Source: Cymbidium sinense (lineage: Eukaryota; Streptophyta; Magnoliopsida; Asparagales; Orchidaceae). From it: a stretch of DNA of 64,000 nucleotides. The DNA lies in NCBI GenBank assembly GCA_021442155.1, contig CM038214.1, positions 28,396,450 through 28,460,449 on the forward strand, written 5' to 3'. A model generated the notes under the pieces. The model was not told the DNA's origin and did not search any database. It worked only from the letters and a program-made list of their open reading frames with translations. Numbering within the stretch: the stretch's first letter is position 1; each line of letters opens with the position of its first letter. Shown piece by piece: positions 1 to 9,880 of the stretch. The translations under genes were made by a program, and so were the position numbers.

Positions 1-1470
1 AATGGCAGTGGGAACCCACGATAACACATTGCATACTTTAGAGTCTGTTGTTGCAGCGCCGGTTGCAGCAACACACTCCTCTTCCACCTTTTCGTTAGAT
101 GCCTATGAGGTGTTGCATTTGATTGGTACGCCGAACTGCCCATTTGTTCGGTGAAGACTTTTGTTGAGTTTGAGCACCTCTTCATCAAGAGGTTTGTTGG
201 AGCTTAGCAGAGGCTGACTGTAGACAACCTCATTGTATAGAAACAAAAACTCAATGAGTCCCTTGTTGATTACATTGTCAAATGGCACAACTCGAGCATG
301 AAATGTGAACCATTATTGTCCGAACAGCATGCCATTGAGATTCTTCTCCCGTCACCTTCATGCTTAAGGGCTTTACCATCAAAATATTCAAGAAATTAAT
401 CAACAAGACATTTAGAAGAGGAAGCCGCCCTTTCACGACAATCATCTAAGCCTGAAGAAAGCTGGATAATTGTGTATGAGGGAAGCAACTGACGAGTTAG
501 TATGAGAGACTACGAACTCAGCAGCCTCCTTTGCTACTCCTCTTCCACCCCCTCGGCCATCATACCAACCACTGCAGTGGCCACAACGACCATTTCTAGC
601 ACCTCAGCAGCTTATCGAGCAATAACATTCATATCCTTCACCAGGTAGCTACTTTCCACCTACTTTTGTCGATAGATTGAATAAGCCATATTCATTCAAG
701 AGGGGGGTAGTTAGGAAAATCTTTAAGAATCTCTTAAAGCAACCTAACTTTTAGTTACAGTAAGTGGGGAAGAAGTGGGCAAGTGTGATGATCCTAACTA
801 TTGCCCCTACCACCACATGTTAGGTCATGTCTTAGAGAATTGTATCACTTTTAAGGATTAACTTGAGGGCAGCTACAAGTTGAGAGTCATAATTATCAAT
901 AAAGAATACTTATTAAAGCAACCATCCAGTTCTATTAGAGTAATCCTTGGGGATACTTGTGATCCTATTAAGACCAAAGAAGGTTAGGATATCTCTTTAT
1001 CTTGAACCTTTAAAAAGATCATTTCTAAGATCAAGAAGTTTTCCTTGCAAGTGTCTGAAGTAGCTCAAACCTCCAACACCGAGGAAGATTTGATAGTTGC
1101 AAAGGAAAACTCGGGGAAGGTGACATCCCAGCAGCAGCAACACACCATACTCACCCTGGATTGTCCAGAAGTGCTGCCACCATTTGAGTCCAGTACTCCC
1201 TCTACCATTATAGCTACCACCTCTTCTACTAGCTCCTCTTCTATCGGCAGGAGCATTGTATCTATGGATAAAGGCACTAAATCACTTACTTCACTTACTT
1301 TACTTGATTTCAATCATTTACCTCCACCCAAAAAGAAATTAATGAAGAAAGTTGATTCTACTTATATATTGTCTACTTCTGATGCTCTTGATTTTATTCC
1401 TATTGGAAGCTCTCCGAGTCTAAATAAAAATAACAGCTCTAGTAGCTTTGATCCTTTCCTTTCAAATTAA
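1..1470 (+). pseudogene. Ty3/gypsy (TAT/Ogre-like) gag remnant
   Basis: This is a broken Gag (capsid/nucleocapsid) gene of an LTR retrotransposon; intact Gag would form the cytoplasmic virus-like particle. From about 151 one frame reads a retrotransposon-gag core with motifs such as FEHLFIKRFVGA, LNESLVDYIVKWHNSSM and LSEQHAIEILL, interrupted by in-frame stops. At 787-861 the frame gives DDPNYCPYHHMLGHVLENC, a knuckle of the CxxH...GHxxxxC type seen in TAT-lineage Gag. The final 141 codons (1045-1470) are open and rich in Ser/Thr/Pro, with a short QQQQ run. At least three stops and probable frameshifts separate these pieces, so it is not functional. No protease follows directly; the nearest one is the gag-less protease at 19.2 kb. 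The assignment to gag is firm, the lineage moderately so. The element's 5' end lies outside the window. Confidence 0.8.
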
Positions 1471-1669
1471 GAGCCAAACTATCCTTATCTGAATCAATCG
1501 GGTTCACCTCTTGAGATTGACTTGGAGTCACTCGAGGATCCATAGGAGAAGTTATAGGTATGACTGTGTATCAATATTATGATCTAAGAACCCTTGCCTA
1601 CTTGAGGATCGACATCTCCAAACTCAAAAAAAAGGATGATGTTGAGAGGATCAATGAACAAAGAGAGCG
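1471..1669. other. Unassigned stretch after gag
   Basis: This is a short stretch between the gag remnant and repeat A. A 76-codon frame starts at 1560 and runs on into repeat A. It contains KLKKKDDVERINEQRERVLW, a hydrophilic helix-like segment. I do not recognise it. It may be the tail of the Gag polyprotein, because the inverted copy of A at 14.2 kb does not include this part. Confidence 0.4.
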
Positions 1670-3975
1670 AGTCTTGTGGTGTTTATTTTTGGATATATGG
1701 GCAAGAGGGCCTTGTGATGTACTATCTCAAAAGATAGATGCATCACCCTACAATAGACCTAATCACATAATAAGGACTCCTAAAGCATGATGGGTCTTCG
1801 AATGTACTAGAGATTTTTTTCCCTAGTTTACATGGTTGAATAAAGCAGGGTTTATATTAAATCAAGTTTTAAATTCCTATGGAAAAGCCTATAGTTAATT
1901 ACATCTTAGGAAATGAAATTTCTAAGAATATTCTTGATTAAAGTAGACAATTATCATCTCTGATTTCAAGGGACTATCAAAGGATTAGTTGTATTTGGAA
2001 AATCAAATGGGAAAGTTCAAGGTGAAGACTTATTTTTGGAATCCAAATGAAATAAGTAGGAAATGCTCATGATACTAGGAAGCCTAGTGAGCATTCAATC
2101 TATCATATGGTTGGGCTTTATAATTTTGAAGTTAAGGAGATTTATAGGTTTTGAGTTGAAGTTTAATTAGATTACTAGGGCTTATGATCCACCAACACAA
2201 GGTTGTGGGAATGCTTAAGAGGTGAAGATTTATGCTCGTAACCTGAAGAAAGTAGCTACCTTGGATCCTAAATCTAGGGAGCTTTAGTATGCAGAGCTTA
2301 CTTAAATCTAAGTGATAGGTGGACATAAGGGTTTACCTCCACAAGAGAGAATAAATTGTCTGACTTCTAGACTTATAATAGCATAACGCCTCCTGTGATT
2401 TTAAAACCATGTAGTCGGTGTTATGAATTGCAAGATAGCTAGGATAGTTATTTAATTAGAAAGAGACTAAAGTCTTAAACACAATCCCTAAGAGACTAGA
2501 GCATGAGTGGTATTAGCATATGACTTAATTTATAGATGCAAAATCTTTTCAAATTTTATTTCATTTTGGGCACATCATTTTGACAAAGGAATTAGGATTT
2601 CTTATGCCTAAATGTATGATAAATCAGCTAGAAGAAGGTGTTCTCCACCACAAGGGATGCCCTAACAAGTCAAGAATTCCTTTATCGTGCAAGGATGGAG
2701 ATCCATCATGTTCAAGATAGAAAAAATATGCATGCATCATGTGAAACATACAATCATATATCAAAGGGGTTGCTAAATCTTTTATTATCTTATTTATGTC
2801 TTAGTCTTTATGATGAGGTTATTAGTTGTTCAAAATTTAGTTATGAGTGATTAGATGGGTAGAAAAGTTATTTTTATCCTAAGAGCCTAATCATATCCAA
2901 GCCAGACATTAAAGCATCAATCATTTAAGAAACTATGAAAAGCATGCCATCCTAATGCACAATGTAAACATAACATCAAACAATTATATATATTATCATA
3001 AAAGAATAAAAGGCTGGTGCAATCGGGTACCATCGTACAACCTGAAGAGAGAATAGATGGGTAGTCGAGCTCTACCCTTATACAACCTGCAATATGAAAA
3101 GAATAATTATAATTGTATTAAATGCAATGGGGGTCTTCTTTCTTCATATCTCCATTTTTTATTTGGTTCCTTCTTTGATTTGGATGGTGCTTGCTTCAAA
3201 GGCATCATAGGGCACCCCAGGATAAAGCCTTATTGCAACTGCTCATCCTAATCCCTCATAGAACTAATCCTAATTTCTATTGCAAAAATTACATTTATGT
3301 GAAAAGTAAATCTAACTACACCTGCAAAATAGAGGTTAGCTAAATATACATATAATCCCAAGTAGTTGTATTTATAATTTGGACTTAGCACCCACACATG
3401 GGTTAAGCCACCTATCAAGTAGATTATGCTTAAGGATTTAAGCAACCTGAAATTTTCACATTTAAGCATCCCACAAAATATGATTTGGCTAAAATTGGCC
3501 TATCATCCAATCTATGAAGCATACCCTAACATCAATCTAAAATAATACATCATAAAATAAGATGTACATCACATCATACACCGTCCTAACTTAGAGCTAG
3601 AAGTAGTGACTTAATTCTAATGTGTGTATTAAGGCTTGTGTGGTAAGTCTTGTTAGGCATTAGTGTTGTATTTTCTAAGTGCATAAGGATTTAATTTAAC
3701 ATAAAAAGATGATTTCACTTGAAGTAGTTTAATTGATTTGAGAATTTTAATTTGTGTTTTCTTTTGTTTCATTTGATTACACTTAGCAATTAAGTGTTAT
3801 AAAGAGAGAAAAAGAGGATTGCCCTCTTTCATCCCTACCTTAAGTCACTTTCTAAAGTATATTAATCTAATTTAGTTCTCTTTAGTGAATGGCTTATCAA
3901 ATGATTTAATTAATCCTAAGTTTAGGTTCTCTTTAAACAATCTTATTGATTAGGTGTGTTAGGAGGACTTAGAAG
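1670..3975 (+). repeat. Block A, inverted copy at 11.77-14.2 kb
   Basis: This 2.3-kb non-coding block matches the reverse complement of 11770-14199 along its whole length, in order. Clear anchors are 2060-2090 with 13750-13780 (ATGATACTAGGAAGCCTAGT), 2455-2510 with 13320-13375 (AGAAAGAGACTAA), 3040-3080 with about 12755-12800, 3390-3410 with 12413-12435 (CACCCACACATG) and 3850-3970 with about 11800-11930. Short reading frames occur but are not conserved between the copies. The inner end resembles the sequence joining block b to the protease at about 19130-19200, so A may be an extension of the same LTR-like unit. The outer boundary is marked by AATAAACACCACA-like sequence on both copies. Confidence 0.75.
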
Positions 3976-4912
3976 AGTTAGCCATAGGAATAGAGTATGC
4001 CTTAGGGGTATTAGGAGGACTTGTCAACCCTATAGTTTGAACCAAATCTTTGCTTCCTTCTTTCAAGTCAAACTTCAAATTCAAATCAAACCTTAAGTCA
4101 ATTCCAACTCAATTGATTTTCTCAAATCATAAATCAATTCCAAACTCAAAATGTTTTCTCAAAACCCATTTATATTCTCATTTATATTAACAAATATAAA
4201 TGAAATATAAATTCAAATAACCAAAATCAATTCAAAACCCAAATCCAAATCAAACCAAAATCTAACTTATACTCTTTCAAGTCAAATCCTTGAACTTAGC
4301 TCAAACCAAATCCAAATCACTCCAAACTCAAAAGATTTTCTCATAACCCATTTATATTCTCATTTCTATTCACAAATATAAATGAAGTATAAATTCAAAT
4401 AACCAAAACTAAACCCAAAGTTAAACCAAAATCCAACTTGTACTCTTTCAAGTCAAATCCTTGAACTTAGCCAAATCATTCTCAAATCAATCTAAACGCT
4501 TGGATTTTCTCTTCAAACAATCCTCAATCACATACACAAATATAAACATGAACTACATTCACCAAACCAAAATCAAAGTCAAACTCATGTTCATCCTTTT
4601 GTTGAAATTGTCAAATGAACCAAGACCCATTTGACTCCAAATCACTTGCAATTGGATTTATATTTCCATAAGTCCATATGTGAGTTCAACCAAACAAGCC
4701 TTGATCAAGCTAATTAACCCATTTATGCTCACTTGACCCAAAGTGACCTAAAGGACCTTTTGAGCCAAATTAATCCAACCCAAATTGGATTGAACTATCT
4801 AAGCCTCACATTATGAGCAATAATCATCCTAAGATGATCAATCACTCAAATTGGGTCAAACCAAGTCAAACCTAGCCTTTGACCAAGTTGACACATAGCC
4901 CAAATGAAACCT
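3975..4912 (-). repeat. LTR-like block b', distal segment
   Basis: This is the first part of a minus-oriented copy of the long non-coding block that precedes the protease at 14.2-19.2 kb. It is recognised by the shared stretch CTTAGAAG.GTTA.CCATAGG.ATAG.GTATGCCTTAGGG near 3980-4020 (reverse complement of about 19070-19125). It is also marked by repeated CAAATCAAACCAAA and CATTTATATTCTCATTTATATT-like sequence. The segment is Asn/Lys-codon rich but has no convincing frame. It is cut at 4912 by RTE-1 and resumes at 7952 with no loss beyond the target-site duplication. Confidence 0.75.
4907..4912. repeat. Target-site duplication of RTE-1, left
   Basis: AAACCT lies directly before the (TTG)n-derived tail of the minus-strand RTE and again at 7952-7957 after its 5' end. 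Removing the LINE plus one copy restores the flank GCCCAAATGAAACCTAAAC, which aligns with the uninterrupted block b copy near 18070-18095 (reverse complement). This makes the duplication convincing despite its 6-bp length. Confidence 0.8.
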
Positions 4913-4950
4913 ACAACAACAAAAACAACAACTACAAGCCTTAAATCCCA

Positions 4951-5164
4951 CTAGGTAGGGTCGGCTACATGAATCCTTTGTCTCCATTGTGTCCTATTAT
5001 GTGTCAAATTCTCATTTAAATAAAGTATACTAAGATCATTTTTTATACATCTTAACCAAATCTTTTTAGGTCTACCTCTACCTTTCTTAACATAAAAATC
5101 TAATGCATCTACTCTTCTAATCAATGACCACGCTTTATGTGGCCAAACCATCTAAGAGACTCTC
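4951..5164 (-). pseudogene. RTE-1 C-terminal region
   Basis: This 66-codon frame is the extreme C-terminus of the RTE protein: VDALDFYVKKGRGRPKKIWL.....LSILYLNENLTHNRTQWRQRIHVADPT. The GRGRPKK basic motif and RIHVADPT ending are characteristic of plant RTE elements. It ends about 40 bp before the (TTG)n tail, as in other RTEs where the open reading frame runs almost to the 3' end. Confidence 0.85.
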
Positions 5165-6600
5165 CCTAATCTTATCTACCACGAGCTACTCCATTTTTTG
5201 AATATACTCATTTTGCATTCTATCTCTAAGAGTAAAGCCACTCATCCACCTAAGCATCCTCATCTGTAACACTTAACTTAGTCTTATGCTTCTCTTATTG
5301 GCCAACATTCACACCATAAGTCATCAGGTCTTACCACCATCTTATAAAATTTTCCTTAAGTTTAAGTGGAACTTTTCTATGAATAATAGGATGCATTCCT
5401 CCACTTCAACCATCCAACTTGAATTCTACTAATAACATCTCCATCTATTTCACCATCATTTTGAACAATAGAGCCTAAATATAAATGCTCACTCTTATTA
5501 ATGACTTGTTCAATGTCACAACACTATCACTAGAACTTCTACAACTAAAATTACACTCCATATATTCAATTTTCGATCTACTTAAATGAAAACTTTAAAC
5601 TCTAGAGTTGACCTCCATAATTGAAGTTTCTGTTGAACTCCCTCTCTAGTATTGTCAACAAGAAGAATGTCATCAGCAAAAAGCATACACCAAGGAACAT
5701 CTTCTTGTAAATGCCTAGTAAGAACATCCATAACTAAATTAAAAAGATAAGGGCTTAAAGCTGATCCTTGATGTAATCCAACTGAAATAGGAAAATATTT
5801 TGTCAATCCTCCTTGTGTTTGGACACAAGTACTCTAGTATACATATCCTTAATGACTTGAATATAATCAATATTAACTCTTTCTGTTCTAGAACTTGAAC
5901 ATCTCTTGAAATTTTATCATAAGCTTTCTCTAAATCAATAAATATCAAATGTAGATCCTCCTTACTTTCTCTATGCTTCTCCATCAAACCCTTAACAAAT
6001 GTATAGCATCCATAGTAGATCTACTTGGCATGAAACCAAATGGATTGTGAGAAACTCCTATATCACATCATAACCTATGCTCAATTACTCTCTCCCATAA
6101 TTTTAATGTATGGCACATTAACTAATTCCTCTATAATTTGCACACTCTTGTGCATCACCTTTATTCTTAAATATAGGAACCAACAAACTCTTTCTCCACT
6201 CATCTAGCATTTTTGTAGTCTTTAAAATGACATTAAAAGATTTGTAAGCCAAGAAATTCCTTGATCTCTTGAACATTTCCACACTTCTATTGGAATATTA
6301 TCGGTCCTCCGCTTTTCCACATTTCATTTTCTTTAAAGCTTCAGAACTTCAGACTAATACTACGATGATAAAATGAAATTCTCTATTTTTGTTTAGGGTA
6401 TTAAAAAATCAATCGTACTTTCAGATCCTTCATTGAAAAGTTTATCAAAATACCTCATCCACCTATTTTCAATATCATTTTCTAAAAAAAACATTTTATT
6501 ATTTTCATCCTTACTACACCTCTCTTGAACTATCTATTTGATTGGCTAACTTATACATACATCTTTCACCTTCTTTGGTATCTAATCTATTGTATAAATC
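5165..6600 (-). pseudogene. RTE-1 reverse transcriptase remnant
   Basis: The reverse transcriptase of copy 1 is scattered over several short frames. [18 protein letters not shown] (about 5910-5960) is the first catalytic-Asp motif. [20 protein letters not shown] (about 5630-5690) carries the second, with the Asp-Asp pair kept. [20 protein letters not shown] sits between them. Further 3' the sequence encodes the connection region (SGFTLRDRMQNEY-like near 5200) but with indels. Stops and frameshifts occur every few hundred bases, so no active enzyme is possible. Confidence 0.85.
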
Positions 6601-6645
6601 ATTAAAAGCTAAATTTTTTGCATCATATATAGCTTTCTTAGAATC

Positions 6646-7092
6646 TCAAGCCACTTTATATCTTTCCCAATTCTGAGTTTTACATCTAAACCAAGTTTTA
6701 TAACAATACTTCTTATTTTTTATCTTTTCTTGCACACTTTGATGCCACCACCAACTATTTTTATTAAAGGAAGCTTTTCCTTTTGATTCTCCAAGTACAT
6801 CTTTAGCAACTTGCTTAATTTCACTTGTTATTTTTTCCCACATAATGTTAGCTTCCTCATGAACATCCCAAATTCTAATCTCTTGTAGCTTGCTCTTAAA
6901 AATATTTTTATTTGTGTTTTTCAAGTGTCCCCATCTAATTTTAGGACAATAATTTGGTTTATTTTTTCTCTTACAACCTTTCATCTTAAAATCTAAAATT
7001 AACAATCGATGTTGGGTACTTAGATTTTCACTTGAAATGACCTTACAATCTTTACAATCTAAATCTATTATTTTCTTATAGAAAATAATCAA
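6646..7092 (-). pseudogene. RTE-1 end of endonuclease and linker
   Basis: This 148-codon frame continues the endonuclease after a frameshift. LDCKDCKVISSENLSTQHRL contains the conserved His of the final endonuclease motif. It is followed by the Lys/Trp-rich linker KIRWGHLKNTNKNIFKSKLQ..WDVHEEANIMWEKI, which joins endonuclease to reverse transcriptase in plant RTEs. It ends in NWERYKVA, directly before the RT part, which is broken by stops. The same linker is recognisable in copies 2 and 3. Confidence 0.85.
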
Positions 7093-7168
7093 TATTTTAC
7101 TAGATCCATTTTTATAAGTAATAATATGTTCATCTCTTTTCTTAAATAAAGTGTTAGCAACTACAAAA

Positions 7169-7723
7169 TCATAAGCTAAAATCTAAAATCTTACCTTCTT
7201 CATTAGTAACTCCAAATCCATAACCATCATGAATACTTTTAAAATCTTCTACCACTCTATAAACATGTCCATTTAAATCTCCTCCAATAAATATTTTTTC
7301 TTCAAGAGATATCTTTTGTATTAATCCCTCTAATTCATTCCAAAATATTTCTTTTGCACTTACCTCCAAACCTACTTGAGGAGCATAGACACTTATAACA
7401 TTGATAATCTTATTATCAACAATAATATTTAAAGCTATAATTCTATCTCCACATCTACAAATATTTATAACATTGTCCTTCAAACTTTTATCTATAATCA
7501 CACCTACACCATTTCTAGTTCTACTTTTACCTGAATACCAAAGTTTAAAACCTAAACTATCAATTTCCTTGGCCTTCTCCCCAACCCATTTAGTTTCTTG
7601 AACACATAAAATATTTATCTTTCTACGAACCATAATATCTATTAATTCCATTAATTTAAGAGTACCTATATTCCAAGATCCTAACCTAATTCTAGTTTCA
7701 TGGACTAACTTCTTTGCCTGCAT
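7169..7723 (-). pseudogene. RTE-1 endonuclease domain (fragment)
   Basis: The frame is 184 codons and covers most of the RTE apurinic/apyrimidinic-like endonuclease, which nicks target DNA to prime reverse transcription. Visible motifs are RLGSWNIGTL near the start, LCVQETKWVG (residues about 39-48, with the metal-binding Glu), NGVGVIIDKSLK, VISVYAPQVGLE and IGGDLNGHVYR near residue 145, which keeps the catalytic Asp-Asn pair. A stretch of about five residues after IGTL present in copy 2 is missing here. The frame ends at a stop after ILDFSL. The downstream STQHRLLILDF part, with its catalytic His, is in the next frame at 6646-7092. The family assignment is secure. Confidence 0.9.
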
Positions 7724-7951
7724 TCGTCCATAATGGGAACCCTTGCTTATTTAACACTTCACGGTGCCGATGGGTTTCAGCACATTTTTCATGTATTCAA
7801 TCCATACAACGTCGCCTCTGGGGATGCCCTAGCATTAACACAATGATTTAAAGGATTCATGTCATGATTATTTGACAAGTTTTAGTTATTGACTACCTAA
7901 CGCAACCCTCCACTTTTCACATCCGGACTTGGGACCGGCAATGGTAGTGTT

Positions 7952-7957
7952 AAACCT
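7952..7957. repeat. Target-site duplication of RTE-1, right
   Basis: This second AAACCT copy flanks the 5' end of the minus-strand RTE and pairs with 4907-4912. Confidence 0.8.
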
Positions 7958-8369
7958 AAACAAACCAAAATTTACTATAAGCCATATTGATTTAAACCAT
8001 TGATCTAAACTAATCCATAATCAATGATTGAACATTATCAAGCCATCAATTGAACTAAACCATGCCTAATTGGCCACTTGACCTAAGTTGACCCAAATTG
8101 ACCTAAAAAGTTAAAATGGGTCAAATCTTGATCTAAGACAAATTAATTATAACCAATAGGTCAAATTTATTCCAAATCACTTGTTGAACTTGACTAATGC
8201 CTCAATTGACCAATTAGATCCAACCTAGCCTAATTGACGATGAACCCAACTTGACCTAAAAGGTCAAATCAACTTGAAATCAAACCAATTCAAAATTGAT
8301 TGAAACCAAAGCTTGCAATACATTTCGAATGATCAACCAAACCTAAACCAACCCATGACCTAACCTAAT

Positions 8370-8575
8370 GTCAAATTGGTCAACTTGACCCATTTGACCT
8401 AAATGAACCTAAATGAACCAAAACCAAATCTAAACCAAATTGAACGAAACCAATGACACCCATAGGCTCCAAATGATCATTTGAACTTGACCTACCCCAT
8501 GGTTTGACCCAATTTGACCAATTGGTCAACCTAACCAATTTGACCCAACTTGACCTAAATAGGTCAAATTGAACC
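8370..8575. promoter_or_regulatory. Dense W-box-like (TTGACC/GGTCAA) cluster
   Basis: Within about 205 bp I count ten TTGACC or GGTCAA hexamers. TTGAC(C/T) is the W-box core bound by plant WRKY transcription factors. The same density recurs in the homologous zones at about 17455-17700 and 36350-36850. The sequence shows the motifs; WRKY responsiveness is inference. Simple amplification of a short AATTTGACC-like word could also explain it. Confidence 0.45.
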
Positions 8576-9027
8576 AATTAAAATCAAATGAACTCCAAAT
8601 CACTTAAAATTTGGCCCAATCCATTTTTGAATCATTTTAAATTTGCCAAAATCAAAATCATGGCCAAATGACCACTTTGCCTATAGGTCAAAGGGTATCC
8701 TATGACCAAATTCACTTGGAATTTAGTCATTTCTCTCTTAAGGCCACTTAACATCCTTCCATTGGTCCACATGGGCACCAAGGGAGGTGGTGAAAATCAC
8801 CCAATAAGCTTGGGTCATCCATGAACCAAGCCAAGGCCAAACTGAGCCCTCTAATGGAAATTGGACACTTGGATCACTAAATGCACTCACCTAGCACATG
8901 GTCACTCACACTCCTTCCTTCCACTTCTCAAAACGACCCACATGGGGTGTTTTGCAGCTTAAACTATGAACCCAATCCTAACCATTGATCAAAAATAGCA
9001 ATTCAATTGATCACCATCCGATCCAAG

Positions 9028-9050
9028 GAGGGGGAGATATACTCCCCCTC
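9028..9050. promoter_or_regulatory. Conserved GC-flanked TATA-like palindromic box
   Basis: GGGGGAGATATACTCCCCC is a near-perfect inverted repeat around a TATA-like centre. It recurs in the other block b copies at 16971-16993 and 37281-37302, with changes. Conservation through three decayed copies in an otherwise AT-rich block suggests a core promoter or other cis-element of the LTR. This is inference only. Confidence 0.4.
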
Positions 9051-9861
9051 ATTCTCACTTAAACAACAAGCATTCATTTCGATAGAGCCAAGGAGGTTGA
9101 AATGAAGCTTCTCCTGGCCTTTGCAAGCCATTCCTGAGCTCCCCCATTTCTCCTTCTCAGTTTTGCTCAAAGCTTAAATAGGGGAGGTCAATCCCAATCC
9201 CAACTCACTCAATTCTCAATCAAAACCAAATTTATGTTGCACACACCATTAGTGGACTTCATCAAGCTCAAACAAGACATTTCCCAAGTCTCCAAGCCAC
9301 ATGAGGCATCATCTTGATCAAGGAGGATCACCATTAAAGGGGAGCTTGTTCAACTGAGCAATCCACTCCAAATCAAGATCTAATTCTTTCAACAAGGCTT
9401 CATCTCTACTAGAAGAAGCTACCTCCTCCATTGGAAGCACCGGTGATAGCCTCCGGTGAGGTAATTGCTTCAAACCATGGCCTTAAAAAATTTTGCTTGG
9501 TCCTTTTTGAGGAAAAGTGTCACCCAATTGGATCTTGAACATTGGATGTGCATCCCCCCTCCCTTCGAAGATGTGGGATCATTTTGATCTCAATCCAAGC
9601 TCGGGTGAGCTCAAATTGAATGGGCAGAGATGAACGTTGTCATCTCCCATCACTCATGAAGGATAAGAATCACACGCCGTCTATTCTACATGATTAGAAT
9701 AGACGGTTGTGATTAGATCTCGCTAGATCCCAATTGATTTAAGCCTAAACCATGAGATTAATCTCAGTCGTCTGATGTTAGATCGGATGACCCGTAGAGA
9801 ATCTGCCGCCAGCTGACTCAACAGATGGATGTGAGAACTTAAATAACCAATCCCATCATGC

Positions 9862-9880
9862 CACGTGGAAAGTGCACGTG
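9862..9880. promoter_or_regulatory. Paired G-boxes (CACGTG)
   Basis: CACGTG occurs at 9862-9867 (in CCACGTGG) and 9875-9880 (in GCACGTGTC, also an ABRE-like core). G-boxes are bound by plant bZIP and bHLH factors. The homologous region of block b has CACGTG at 16126-16131 and 16359-16364; the right-arm copy keeps only 37898-37903. This would fit a stress-responsive LTR promoter, but no transcription start is visible. Confidence 0.45.

Larger units (their letters stand above)
4913..7951 (-). mobile_element. RTE-clade LINE, copy 1
   Basis: This is a 3.04-kb non-LTR retrotransposon of the RTE clade on the minus strand, near full length. Its 5' end reads CACTACCATTGCCGGTCCC, the same start as copy 3 at about 45485. 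Its 3' end carries GTAGCCGACCCTACCTAGTG..GGCTTGTAGTTG followed by (TTG)n, the usual RTE tail. In order it encodes an apurinic-like endonuclease, reverse transcriptase and a C-terminal region ending RGRPKK.W...W.QRIHVADP. Many stops and small deletions make it dead. It is inserted in LTR-like block b' and flanked by AAACCT duplications. Confidence 0.93.

Noticed and set aside
1045..1470. 141-codon Ser/Thr-rich open frame as an independent host gene
   Set aside because: It continues the gag frame past the knuckle, has no start context of its own and no intron signals that I can support. It is treated as part of the gag remnant.
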